Shown: in pieces, positions 34,330 to 46,872 of the stretch
Layout of the letters: every line of letters starts with the position of its first letter
How positions within the stretch are numbered: position 1 is the first letter of the stretch
Assembly: GCA_022496205.1 (NCBI GenBank)
Contig: WTXD01000006.1
Span: forward strand, 372,001-436,000
Direction of reading: 5' to 3'
Length of the DNA stretch: 64,000 bases
DNA from: Gloeopeniophorella convolvens
Lineage: Eukaryota; Basidiomycota; Agaricomycetes; Russulales
Program-made: the position numbers and the translations under genes
Notes under the pieces: generated by a model
The model's database searches: none
What the model was told of the DNA's origin: nothing
Seen by the model: the letters and a program-made list of their open reading frames with translations, nothing else

Positions 34330-34676
34330 ATGTTCGACGATCAGGCTGGATGGGGGACGTCAGATGTGGTCTCGACGGGTGACGTGGTCAAGGACGCGAT
34401 GAGAAAGGAGCAAATCATCAGGTATGTGTGCTCTCACATCCGGTTATGTCTCGCTCACGTAGCAAAGGGATATAATCGCGCATCAGGAAGACCTCAAAGG
34501 TGGGATTGGCTCGCTCCTACCTCCTGTGTTCTCACCATTCACATTACTTCGCCCCTCCAGTACTACTCGAGCGCGTGAAGACTTTGGAGAAGGACACAGA
34601 TAAGCTGACGTCTGGGAACGCCACTCTCCAGATGTACATCGACAACCTAACCCTCCAAATGGCCAAAAGGCGTTGA
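34330..34676 (+). CDS. SCOC-like short coiled-coil protein
   Basis: This small three-exon gene encodes about 79 residues. Exon 1 (ATG at 34330) reads MFDDQAGWGTSDVVS and ends at ATCATCAG before a GTATGT donor (34421). Exon 2, after a CAAAG acceptor, encodes DIIAHQEDLK. Exon 3, after an ACCTCCAG-type acceptor at 34560, encodes LLERVKTLEKDTDKLTSGNA and then TLQMYIDNLTLQMAKRR, with TGA at 34674-34676. The heptad pattern and the LxxYIxNL core resemble the SCOC/Slo1 family of short coiled coils, which bind Arl-type GTPases on Golgi membranes. A nearer CGTAG acceptor for exon 2 would bring an immediate stop, so CAAAG was preferred. Its closest neighbours are RPN13 (divergent) and, one gene further, ARL8. 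The assignment rests on the short C-terminal motif only. Confidence 0.7.
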
Positions 34677-35269
34677 TACCGCTTGCGATGAACAAGCTGC
34701 TGCCTCACCACCAACGGCTATGGGTGTCGCGCGGAGCCCTGGGGAATATGCTTATCCCATGATACCAAGCATTCACACTGCATTATCACCACACCAGGCC
34801 GAGCAGACCTCAGTACCTATAGGCCTACCAAAGCGTAGTGAGGCACCCGGCCTACGCATGGATGGAGTAGGAAGATGACCCACGCGCTCGGGACCCCGGA
34901 AGGTTCCCCTTCAGTTGCAGGACCTCAGCCCATATGAATACATTGCATGTATTATAAGATCGTTATGCGAGACTAGCCCTCTCCACGCAGACCCCAGTAA
35001 GTAAATGTGTTCACACCCATCTGAATGTATATATCGGACATGTACGCCTACAACATTAGAGGCTTGGCAGAATGTCGATTCAGTGATTGAACGATGGATT
35101 GTCAGCTCCGGCACGTGATGGGAACATGTAACAGCATCACATGCGTGCATGTCACATTTGGCGCGACGCGATTGCGGGCAGCCGGCTATTGTTGCCACGG
35201 TCCACCTCTCCATTATAGACGTCCGTGACTTGAGCCTTTCTTGTCGCTCGACTCGGACATCGATACTCA
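34677..35269. other. intergenic before RAD50
   Basis: Neither a coding frame with protein character nor a repeat is seen. The last 60 bases before the ATG at 35270 are mixed and carry no TATA box. Confidence 0.4.
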
Positions 35270-38200
35270 ATGTCAACGCTGAACAAACTTGCAATTCGCG
35301 GAATTCGCTCTTTCGATGACAAGAACCTCTCAGTCATAGAGTTCTTCTCCCCTGTCACGGTCATTGTCGGCCACAATGGCAGTGGGAAGACCACTGTAAT
35401 CGAGTGCTTGAAATACGCAACGACAGGCGACCAGCCGCCTGGCACGCGAGGCGGTGCCTTCGTCCACGACCCCAAGATGGCGAACGAGAAGGAAGTGAAA
35501 GCGCAGGTGAAGTTGCGCTTCTACGCTGCAAACGGGCAACGCATGCTTGCTGTCCGTAACTTGTCTGTGACGATGAAGAAGACGGCTGGTATGACTATGA
35601 AGACCCTGGAGAGCATCCTTGCCCTGGACAATGGAAATGCGGAGAAGTCTGGCAAGGTACGCTACACTCCCATGGGCGCATCTTCCGTCCCAACTAAGGT
35701 CTTTCTAGCGTGCGGTCATATCGACAAAATGCGCAGAGATGGATGTTGAGATACCTCATCTCCTGGGCGTATCCAAAGCGGTTTTAGAGAACGTCATTTT
35801 CTGTCATCAAGAAGACTCGTATTGGCCACTCTCTGAAGCCTCGATCCTGAAGAAGAAATTCGATGACATATTCGAGGCAACGCGGTATTCACTACCCCAC
35901 GATTTCGCGGCCTTTGGTTCATGTCCCTGTTTTCAGGTATACGAAAGCCCTGGACTCGATCAAGGCGCTTCGTAAAGAACGCGTCGCTGAGTTGAAGACT
36001 GAGAAGGAGCGTCTTGAGTCCTTGGCCCGCGAGAAGGGGCATGCGGACAAGATTAAAGCCCGCATCTCAGACATGAGTGCTAGCATAGCATCGAAGGAGG
36101 TAGAGTATCAAAGTACCAAGAGAGTCTACGATGCACTTGTCCTGTCGAATCGGAAGTTTGAAGAAGGCGCTACCAAGTTCCGGGAGATCTATATCAGGGT
36201 CGAGAACCTCGAGAAGCAGAAGATGAAGTATCAGGAAGAACTCGCAGAGTTACGTTCCAGTGTGGAGGAAATGCCTGGTGAGCTACAATTGCCTACCAGT
36301 AACTACTTCTCACTCTTATTACCCGAAGATACTGACGAGCAACTGGCGGAGCGCATCAAGAACTTCAACCAACACATAGCCGCGAAGAGGAATGACAGAC
36401 GAGATGAGGAGGCAAAGGAGCAAGACAAAGAAGACGAGCTCTCGGCTGCTCGGAAAAGGCATGTACAGCTCAACGAGGAGTACGGACAATTGACGGCGGA
36501 GGCTACGGTGAGAGAGGCGTTCGTCCGGCTCGAGTCGATCCTCTCAAGTCACGTCTAGGCACAAGAAGAACGCATACGTGATCGCGAAGCATTGATCCGC
36601 GAGATTGCGGCGCAATTCAACATCCGTGGCTTTGACACGTCGCCTCTGGAACGTGACCGGATCGCAGACTTCACGACCAAGCTCGCTTCTTTACTTTCGC
36701 AACAAACGGCCGAGACGGATCATGTGCAGGTGCGCCAGAGAGGATGCTGCCCTACATGTCATTCTCACCCCATCATTGCCCTCAGAGCGACATCAATGAC
36801 AGCAATTCTACTTACAACGAGAAGTCCCGCCAATTACACGCAGTTTCGGAGCGGCACAAGCAACAATGGGCAAGCAATCGCAGCAGGATTGTATGCGCTT
36901 CTCCTTCTCCTAAAGTGATCCGCCCTTATCTTGCTTCCAGTCTAAGCTACAGTCGGACATATCTTCATCAGAGAGCAAACTTGAGGCCTCGGAAATGCTG
37001 GACGGCGACCTTCAAAGTGTCGTCTCGGACATCGAAGACAAAAAGACTCGCATTAGGAAGCTCAGGTCTGAGATCGCCTCTGCAAAATACGATGACCGTA
37101 CGGCGGAGTTGAATGCAAAGCTTCGCACCATGGAGGACAAGCGAGACAGTCTCACCCTCGAAATCAGAACGCTCAGCTTGCAGTCCGATGCTCGAGCCAA
37201 GCTGACGCTCCACCAGAAAGATCTGACTTCGAAAGAGAGAGAAATGAAGAATCTGTAAGTGCTTGTTGTCTCTGGTAATTGTACCCCACCTCAGTCCCAA
37301 CAGCCTGCAAATTTCCAATGCGAAGCTTTCCAAGCACATTGGAATGCATGCAGGTGCCGATACAATAGAAAACGAGGTCAACGCGGTTATCATGTTCGTA
37401 TCTGACACACCACATGCGAAGACTTACGCTGACGGTACCCAGGAAAAAGGAGAAGGCCCATGCGGACTTAGAAGCAGAGTGTAGCCTTGCTGACAGAAAG
37501 CTCCATGACACCGAGGCGAGCATATCTTCCCTTAATACCCAGCTTAAGGCAAAGCAAGAGGAATTGAAAGGTGTGTGGACTCACCTTTTCTTTAAAGCCA
37601 CGACTGAGCTACTTTAGGGCTGGAGAAGACGCTAAGAGATGGATTGGGAGGGCACCCTTGTGCAGAGGACGCTATCAAAGATGTCACCGAAGAGATCAAT
37701 TTTTTGAGAGAGTCCGTTCCAAGCTTAATTCCCTTGGATCGCTTCGCCTGACCTGTTGGTTGCAGGTCGCTCTCGAAGAGTTCCGAAGGTCTTGATCTTT
37801 ATCAGAAGCTGCTCGACTTCGGCAAGACGAAGCACCTTTGTCAGGTCTGTAGCAGGCATATGACGGACGACGAGCTGAAGCCTTTTGAGCAATACGTAAG
37901 TGCCTTCCTTATCCGAGGTTCAGCGCACCTCACGTGCGCTGTCTCAGCTCAATGACAAGATAAAGCAAACGTCCCCTGAAAATCGCCTCATACTCGAGGG
38001 GGACCTCCAAACATGGGAGTCTGCGCTTGGGGATTATCAGGGTCTGGTATCTGTTGAGGGTTCTATCAAGCGTCTCAAGGAAGTGGACGTATCGTCTCTC
38101 GAGGAACAAATAGGCGAAGAGGATGCCCTGCTTCCAACTCTGACCAAAGCCGCCGAAGAGGTACGGTACACCAACTTCTCTTCATCTTCGAGTCAGTTCA

Positions 38201-40302
38201 CCCGATTTTGCAAAATAGGCCAGCGACAGGCTACAGACGCTCAAGAAGGAGCTGAAGGACCTCGTGGCTCTACGACAGCATGCATCAAACGTCTCGAGAC
38301 TTCATGGTGACTGTAAAGACCTCAAGAGAGAGATCTCGACCATCGAGAACACACTAGCTGCCACGGGATCCAAGAAAACGGCCGATGACGTACAACAGGA
38401 GCTCGACGACCTCTCCGCAGAATTGTGGGTGCCGAACGTGAAACCATATCGCGCTTTTACTTACAACCGAACGTAGACGGAGCACCGACAAAGAGAAGCA
38501 AAACCTCCAGAACGATCGCGAGCGCCGGAATAGCGTTTTGCGCACCCAAGAGGCCGAGCTCCATGATCTTGAGCTGCGCGAGAGCAACTTACAGAGTCGG
38601 GTCAGGGAAAGGGCAACTCTTCGAGGAAGCATAGAGGCGATGCAACAGGAGATGACGTCCCTTACAAGTCAATTGAAGGTATGCTTATAGCCCCAGCGGT
38701 AACGCAACGAGACTCACCACTACCAGGAACTCGATGTCAAAATACTCGACGGCCAAAGTCCAATTGACGTACTTGACAAGGAGCATCAGCTAGCGCAAGC
38801 TGAATTAAATGCCAAGCTGACCCAGGCACAACAAATCGCCCAGGATCTCAGTATCGGCGTTGACAAACTCGAAGGAGCAACCAAAACCATCGACCGGTGC
38901 GTTCCCTTGGTGCATAATTACCGACCCCGGCCGTTGACGAGGCCCCAGCTACATTCGCGAGAAGCGCGGCAAGAGGCTCCAGGAATGTTCTGACTCCATA
39001 GCGCAGTACGAGGCGACCATACAAGGTCACAGGCTCAATATCGAGCAAATACGCAAGACAATCGCGCAACTTGATAAGGAGATTAACGAAGGTGGCGCTG
39101 CATTGACGAACCTTCGTGAGAACCGCCGGATCAAGAAGTTACAACGCGATATCGAGGGCACCCAGAGGGACATCGACTCTTGCGATCTCGAAGAGGCCGC
39201 CAAGGCAAAGCGCAATTTCGAGGAGAAGTACCAGCCTGAAAAGGACAAGGAGAATGAGCTTCATCAAAAGGTTTGAGGCGTATGCTATATCGTAGTACAC
39301 TCACTAACCTTTGACTAGAGCGCACACATCTCAGGGGAGCTGAATCAGTTGCAAGGTCAGCTAAAGCAGGCTGAGAGCGACTGGGAGGCCTATGCAAATA
39401 TTAACAAGAAATATACTGATCAACTTGTCAAAGTCAAAGTGAGTCCCTGAGCTACATTAGGGGAGCTAGCTAACTCCCCAAGATGTCTGATATGGCGAAC
39501 AATGATCTCGAGAAATACGGGAAAGCCTTAGACAAGTAACGTCGTCCTCTCGTTGGGCCGTTGGATCATCACTCAACTCGATATTTCATGCAGTGCCATT
39601 ATGAAGTACCATTCGTTGAAGATGGAGGAGGTGAATGACACCATGCGTCACCTCTGGAATAAAACATATCAAGGCACGGGTAAGCGCTTCTGGCCTTACT
39701 CACACGACGATGATTGAAACTTCTCAGATATTGATGGCATACGAATTCGCTATGACAGCGAGGGCGGTGCTTCGAAGAGGTCTTACAATTATAGAGTGAG
39801 CACAACACCCCCAAGCATATCGCATCTGACAGCGGGCGCTAGGTAGTGATGACGAAGGATCAAGTGGAGATGGACATGCGCGGGCGTTGCTCAGCTGGAC
39901 AAAAAATGCTGGCATCCATCCTTATACGTCTCGCTCTCTCCGACTCCTTCGGGCAAAACTGTGGGATTCTAGCGCTCGACGAGCCGACCAATGCCCTGGA
40001 CACAGAAAACATCGACGCATTGGCTGCAAGCCTCGTGGAGTCGGTCACGTGCCGTACCTCTTGCTCATAATCTGACCCCTTTATAGCATCATCAACGAAC
40101 GGAAGAATCACGCCAACTTCCAGCTCATCATCATCACACATGACGAGAATTTCTTGCGCAAGCTCGGCCAAAGCGATGTTATGGAATACTATTGGTGCGT
40201 CGTTGTCGGAACCGTGGAGAATAGACGGGTGAACCTCCACGTAGGCGCGTCTCCCGAGATTCAAGGCAGAAGTCCGTCATTGAGCGGCAAAGATTCGGTT
40301 GA
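35270..40302 (+). CDS. RAD50: DNA double-strand-break repair ATPase Rad50
   Basis: Rad50 forms the Mre11-Rad50-Nbs1/Xrs2 complex that senses and processes broken DNA ends and telomeres. From the ATG at 35270 the N-terminal ATPase half shows [20 protein letters not shown] (Walker A) and the fungal/animal Rad50 block [20 protein letters not shown]. Long coiled-coil segments follow. A zinc hook with CQVC (codons at 37839-37850, within [20 protein letters not shown]) lies near the middle. The return coiled coil leads to the signature [20 protein letters not shown] and the Walker B/D-loop [20 protein letters not shown]. The end reads [20 protein letters not shown], then [20 protein letters not shown], with TGA at 40300-40302. 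About sixteen small introns are needed, and every junction examined restores frame. The inferred length of about 1,300 residues is normal for the family. Confidence 0.95.
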
Positions 40303-42441
40303 ATCCCTCATCATGCACTTTCGAAGCTTGTTCGAAGCTTTCCGAGTATCTTTCGATGTACTCTTGCTATCGCTTGCTATTTTTAATCCACCTTTGTGTT
40401 GAATCATGGACCAGGGAATGCAAGGGTGAGCCTGCTAGCAGTGTTCGAATCTCGTTTGAATGCAAGCTGATGGGTACGAGATGTAGCTTATCTGTGCTAT
40501 TTGGACCGTATCTCCGAATCAAAGTACCACACTGTCTAGCGTGATTACCCGAAACATGAGTGCCCCCAAAGGAGACCGTTCGCGAGCTCTCTGCACGCTG
40601 GTCGAAGTCTCATGCTTCCCGACGGCGATGCAAAATGCTGAGCTAGTATAGGCATATCTTTCGGAGGTCTTATCTACCAGCGTGCGCGCTGATTCGTTGA
40701 TCTCCGTTGTGATAAACGGTACGCTTCCGGGTCGTGCGTCGACGATGATTGCTGACCGCCTCTCCACTGCGTCGGAAACTTCGGCGAACGTCCGCTCCCC
40801 ATGTTGGGTATGCCTCGCCGTTATGTTTGACCTATCAAAGGCTATCGACTCCCAAAAGTAGTTTGGCCCCAAATACTGAGGCCATCCGGCCCCCTTTGGG
40901 GGCGTGCGGCTAACGTCCGATGGTCGGGTTGGTGCAGTGCTTCTTTTCCTCTCTTGTACCTTCGGTCCGAAATTTGTACGACCGTGACAGCTTTGGAGTC
41001 GGCCTGACCTACAAAAGTCATGTCAATGCGTACTGCCCCATCCCTTTTCACTACCCTCGAGCCAGGTCGCTCTCTATGGTTCTACGATAGCAGCACATCA
41101 CTTCGACAGGTCTTGTCTGTGATCTTCATCTCGGAGCCTTGGTCATTATAATTCTATTCAGCATCGAGACCCGATTGATCTTACTGTCATCTGTTTTTCC
41201 TGCACGCGGCCCTGCCTGTCTCGCCCATCGAATCAGCTAAACGAACGTCCAGGATGCATCGACAGCATGTGCTGGGTGCGATTCTCCTTCGTCGATTATG
41301 GGGCCAATATTTGGCCGTCCTTATCTCGACTTCGGTGAGTCCTTCATGCCATGATACTCGTGCAGCAGGGGCAAGACCATATGGTGCTCAGCCGACTCAC
41401 GCACTTTTTTGCGCATACTACGCCATCACCTCCACATGTCTCTCCACGATCACTCTTGGTCGTCTCTATGGCGTTTTCCTGCTCCACGACATCTCCACTC
41501 ATCCACTCCAGTCCACTCCCTGGCATACCCTTGAACTATCTTTCCATATTAGGCATGTTGACCGTGCTGCGTGGTGCGCGCTTCTTTTCTCATCCTCGTC
41601 GGCGCGGCCGGGCCACGTTCCGCAGCAGTCCGCAGCCTTCCGCAGCCCGGCGGCGACAAACGTCTGATCGTACAACCGTCCCTGTTACACTGTGTACCAT
41701 CACAAAACGATTGGCATCACTAAGAATGTAGAACCCGTGATCCATAGTGGGTTTTAGTGCGCCAGCTGTTGGTTGCTCGTCGGCCTTTACGGCTACAGGG
41801 CCGCCGCAGTATCATCGCCGACGGAGTAGACGCCTGGGAACACATGGCTCTTTTCTGGAAATCGGAAGTCACAAGGTAACGCTCAGTAACTCGACTAGTC
41901 GCGCCTTCGATCCTTGTTGGAGCTGTCACTCAACGTGGTGTTCGCTCGTGCAGATCATCTGGCCGCCGATTTTGCCCCGGTCCCTGGCATCTGCACAGGG
42001 TCTTCCTCTTGCCGTTGCACAAGGATGCTTTTGCCATTTCGCCGCAATTCATGAGCGCCAGAGTTGCCACCTCCCCTTCTGTGACGAATTGCCCGCATGA
42101 ACCTGATAGGAACCTTGTGGTTGGCCGGTCATAGAACCTCGGCGCCCATGCTTGGGCCATGGCCTTCCCCCATTGGCGACCACGTTGTCCCATGTTCTAT
42201 CTCGTCGCGCACGGAGTCTATTTGCCGGATTTTATGCTGGCACTGCAGCTGTTCGCCCTTGGCGTTGATGTTGTGTTTATCCGTGGAGGTAAGTCACAAC
42301 TTGCTGTATCCGGGGGTGCGAATTGGAACCATGTGTTTGCGTCATGCAGCTGGAGTCTCCTTCCTCTCAATCCGGTCGTGGTATAAAGCCCATCCATCAT
42401 GAGCCCCGACAGCTCAGCAGCACCGCCCCGCCGTTCTTGCC
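40303..42441. other. 2.1 kb intergenic between RAD50 and the adenylation-domain gene
   Basis: A plus-strand frame starting at ATG 41254 gives about 27 hydrophobic residues and then a GTGAGT donor-like site at 41336, but I could not find a convincing following exon. A minus-strand frame (about 40519-40872) has no ATG start. No family motif is seen in either. The promoter of the next gene occupies the end. Confidence 0.4.
42382..42388 (+). promoter_or_regulatory. TATA box of the adenylation-domain gene
   Basis: TATAAAG lies 54-60 bases upstream of the ATG at 42442, which places transcription start about 25-35 bases before the ATG. Spacing and sequence are canonical. A second ATG at 42399 is in another frame and would lie upstream of or at the start site. 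Confidence 0.6.
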
Positions 42442-45400
42442 ATGGTCAACGCTCTGTCTCCTCAGGATCAGCGCCTCTTCGCAGAGTTCGGCTTTGGCCA
42501 GCGACGCGATCCCCCGTTCCGCTGTATCCACCATGCCTTCGAACATCACGTGGCTGTCCGACCCGAAAGCACTGCGGTCGAACATCTAGGCGACAAACTC
42601 ACGTACGCAGAACTAGAGCAGAGCGCGAACGCCCTGGGGAATCGCCTCCGGGCTATGGGTATTCAGCCTGGCTCTCGCGTCTGCTTGCTTGCGCAACGTT
42701 CAATAGCTATGGTCGTTGGCGTTATGGCCATCATGAAAGCAGGCGGAGCATACGTCCCCCTCGACGGAGGAATCGTAACTCAATCCACACTGGAGCATGT
42801 TATTAGCGACTCGGGGAGCGTCTTGATCTTGGCTCTGAACGAGTTTCACCACCGTGTGCAAGACTTCGGCGTTCCAACTCTCTCCTTGGATGACGCAGTC
42901 ATTCTAGGCGCTGCTTCGGTACACGCCAAGCCCCAAGATCTCTCGCACCCTTCTGATAGTGTTTACATCATATATACTTCTGGTAAAGTTTGTTTTAATC
43001 TCCGCCTCTGTCTGCTAACAATAGCACACAGGCACTACGGGCAAGCCGAAGGGTGTGGAGGTTACGCACTCCAATGTGACAAATTGCGCGTAGCTGCGCT
43101 TCCCATTCGCGTCTCTGGCTAACATACGGATTTACAGTGGTATGCTTGTTCCCTGGGAACATTCAGATGGCCCCCGGGCGGCGCGTTTCGCAGCTCATGA
43201 ACATCGCGTTTGATATGGCCGCATGGGTGCGTTCCCACAGTGCTTGGTAGATTAAGCGCTCGCATCTGAAGTCTCACCTGTAGGAGATCCTCGGGTCTCT
43301 TTCCAACGGCTGCACGCTGTGCATCCGCGGGAAGTCGTCGAAGGAATGGCGAGCCCTTTTGAAGACGGTGGACATAGTCATCGCTACGCCTTCCATGATG
43401 GGTACGCAACCACTCACAGGCGACGACCAGGATACTCAGGGTTTCTACTAGTTTCCCACGACCCAAAAGATTATCCCAACATCAAAGTGGTAGCCACGGC
43501 TGGAGAAGTTTGCCCACAAAGTATGTGCTCTTTGTGACTTGTTCCACAACTCGCTAACGACGTGTCCTTAGGCCTGGCAGACGCTTGGGCCGAAAATGGG
43601 GCCTTCTATAACTCATGCGGCCCGACTGAGGTAGGCACTCTTTCTGTACATGAGATTTTCTTTTGACGTTGTCTCGTAGATCACAATCGTGAACACTGTC
43701 CAGCCACATGTACGCGGAACGCCGCTTAGCATCGGACGACCTACGCCCAACAACAACGTCTATGTTCTGGACGAGAATGGACACCCTGTATCAGTCGGTC
43801 AGGCCGGCATTATGTGGGCTGGCGGTGCAGGCATCACCCGTGGCTATCTTAATCTACCCGAGAAGAATGCAGAACGTTACAAGATCGACCCATTCGTGGG
43901 CGACGGGTGAGTCCTATGCGGGTGACAGTGGCCGTCTCTGACCGCTGCCAGGTCTCTGATGTTCAACACCGGCGATCTCGGTCGTTGGCGTCCCGACGGA
44001 ACTCTCGAACACCTCGGACGTGTTGACGACCAAGTGAAGGTTAAGGTGAGTCTGTCCAGCGCACTCCGATCTTCTTCCAGTCCGGTTGACCGTGATCTAG
44101 GGATTCCGCGTGGAGCTTGATGGCGTTGCAGCTGCCATAGAGGTACGAACCTAGGTACCCCATCAATCCCTCGAGTCCGCACTGACCGATTTGCAGACTT
44201 GCCCTCAAGTCAAGGTTGCAGTGGCACTTCTGATAGAGTCTGAACTCTGGGGCTTTGTTACGCCTGCTAATGTCGACATCGACGAAGTCATCGCTGCTGC
44301 ATCAAAGGTCCAACCTTACTATGCTGTCCCAACACAGTTCTTGGCTCTGCAAGAGTTCCCGTACACTGGGTCCGTCCTCGCTGATGACCTGCTGGTCCTA
44401 CCTGACACCCAGACCGTGTAGGAATAACAAGGTCGACAAGCGAGCTCTGCGCCAGCTGGCGATAGATAAGATTTCCATGAAGAAGGATGTTACAATCGCT
44501 GAGAAAGAAAACCTCCCTCCTGTCGCCGTCACTCTCCCTCCAAAGACAAAGGAGAGCCTGTCGAGCAATACCTTCACCGACGCCATCGTCACGCTTCGGA
44601 CCCCTCCTCCCGTCTACGACGGCCTCACATCGCAGGGAGGCGTCTACCCAGAGAAGCTTTCGACCGAGGGGTCTAGCGCTACGCCATCAACCCTATCTTC
44701 AAGCGACATTGCAGCTTCGTTGTCCACTCTGGAGAAGGGCAACGTATGGGACGGCTACGAGAACGATGCCCTCCCCGAGAAAACGCAAGGGAAGTACGTT
44801 CGGAACCTTCGCCACCAGATTTTCTCTCTCTATCGCCGTCTATTCGGCGTCGTCTTTGTCGCCAACATGTCGATTTTCGTCGCCATCCTATGTCGTGGCA
44901 ACCAGAACGCCCAAAACCTTGGTCTCATTGTCGTCGCCAATCTTTTTTGCGCAATCCTGATGCGTCAAGACTATGTGATCAACGCCTTTTTCAATACTTT
45001 CTGCGCTGTTCCTGCCTCGTGAGTACCAAGATACACACACTTCCTCTCATACAGTGGTTGTGCTAACATTCATGTCCGTACAGGTGGCCCTTATGTATTC
45101 GACGTGTATGTGCACGCGTCTATCATATCGGCGGATGTGAGTCAGTATCTTTGGTTGAGTGACCGCTCGCTCACAGTCCCTAAGTGCACTCCGGATGTGC
45201 TATCTCTGGACTTGTCTGGCTTATCCTGTTTACGGCACAAGCAACGCGTGAATTGGCCAATGGCGGCCCGGTGAGTGTTCAGCTACACGGGTCGTGTTAG
45301 TGATCTGACTCAAAGGCACCACAAAGACTTCAATTCCGACCGTGGTCATCACATACTGTATCCTATTCCTATTAGTCGGCATCGTTATCAACGCATATCC

Positions 45401-46389
45401 AAGTCGGCGCTCGAAGTTCCACAACCGCTTCGAGGCTACGCATCGCTTCCTCGGATGGTCTGCTACAGCACTGGTTTGGTGCCAGGTTCGTCCACGCGTC
45501 TTTTTTCCCGACACGAAGCTAAGGTATAATCCCTAGGTTATACTGCTGACAAACGACTATCGGCTCCCTGGTCAAACTCTCGGACACGCTCTTGTTCACG
45601 CAACACCATTCTGGCTGGTCTTGGTCATGACAATGTCAATCATCCTTCCATGGGTCCGTCTGCGGAAGGTTCCTGTTCGTTCTGTCGTCCTTTCGGGGCA
45701 TGCAGTACGCTTGTACTTTGATTACGGTGAGTATTTGTCCCTCACTGGATTGCTCCGATGAACTGACACCTCGTTCATAGTCACACCCATTACCGGAAGC
45801 TTCACCAGAATCTCTGACAGCCCACTTATGGAATGGCACGGCTTTGCTACTGTACCGGAGCCTGGCAAGTCGGGATACTCCTTGGTCGTGTCGAAGGCCG
45901 GAGACTGGACGTCAAAGCAAATTGCAAATCCGCCAAAGGAACTGTGGGTGCGGGGCATCCCGACGTTTGGCGTTCTTCGCATCGTCCCTCTTTTCCGGCG
46001 CCTGGTCGTTGTCGCCACTGGAAGCGGCATAGGACCATGCGCTCCTTGCATTCTGGAACAACGGGTCCCAATCAGGCTTTTGTGGACATCTCCCAACGTT
46101 CGTCAGACATTTGGCGACCATCTAGTCGACTCAATTCTGGAGAAATCCCCGGACGCGGTCATCTATGGTATATTTTACCCCCTTCAACTTCATCTGGCGA
46201 CTAACGTGCCCCCTCACAGATACTCGCGCACATGGAAAGCCTGACATGGTCAAGCTAACGTATAGGCTGGTCCGCGAATTCAATGCCGAGGCCGTCTGCA
46301 TAATTTCGAACCAGAAGCTCACGCAAAAGGTTGTGTACGGTATGATGAGTAGGGGGATCCCGGCCTTCGGAGCTATCTGGGATTCATGA
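42442..46389 (+). CDS. adenylate-forming domain fused to membrane and NAD(P)-reductase-like module
   Basis: The N-terminal half is an amino-acid/acyl adenylation domain: [30 protein letters not shown], the phosphate-binding [48 protein letters not shown], then FNTGDLGRW and the hinge [16 protein letters not shown]. The A10 motif NNKVDKRAL has the catalytic Lys. Instead of a carrier domain with its GGxS serine, a Ser/Thr/Pro linker of about 100 residues follows. Then come about six transmembrane segments (for example [79 protein letters not shown]). The C-terminus is reductase-like with [16 protein letters not shown], a GxGxGP-type nucleotide motif. The end is at the TGA 46387-46389. The length is roughly 1,050-1,100 residues. 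Substrate and product are unknown. The junction after HSNVTN needs a GC donor. Confidence 0.8.
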
Positions 46390-46872
46390 TGAAGGTGCTA
46401 ATGATCATGGTGAAACGACCGCGCCCGAAGTGGCAAAAGGATGGATTTGGAAGGATACGCAAGGTTCTGTCTCAACGCTCAGTTCTGATCATGTAGTCTA
46501 TTATTATCCACATCTTCTGTATACCTTAAAGTCACGATATCTCATGCACAATACGATCTGTATTCGACTTCCACACGTGGGCTCGGCCAGTGATGCGCAC
46601 CGATTGATTGAGGTCACGGCTGCAATATGCACCAATCGCGCTCGCAGCACATGACAGCCGCGCTCGAGACTAAGTTAAGCTCGAAGCGCCACGCAACAGA
46701 TGTACGCCGCCGTCATGCATGTCATGATCGAGCTGACAGCAACGCTCTTGCTTCTGTACCACGACCGTCTGACCGTGCTCCTCGGCCTTCCTCAATCCAT
46801 CATCACATACTTCTCTCATCACCGCACCCGCGGCGACTCCTCAATTCTGGCCGATTAAAGTCGATCTTTGCC
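46390..46872. other. intergenic, promoter of the MYND/SET gene
   Basis: It contains no gene-like frame apart from upstream reading into the next ATG, where the frame is open but has no homology-like content. The 50 bases before the ATG at 46873 are C/T-rich. Confidence 0.4.

Noticed and set aside
40441..40470. tRNA B-box-like GTTCGAATC
   Set aside because: No A box, acceptor stem or cloverleaf can be drawn around it.
41254..41340. short hydrophobic first exon with GTGAGT donor
   Set aside because: No following exon with protein character was found before the TATA box at 42382, so a gene cannot be supported.
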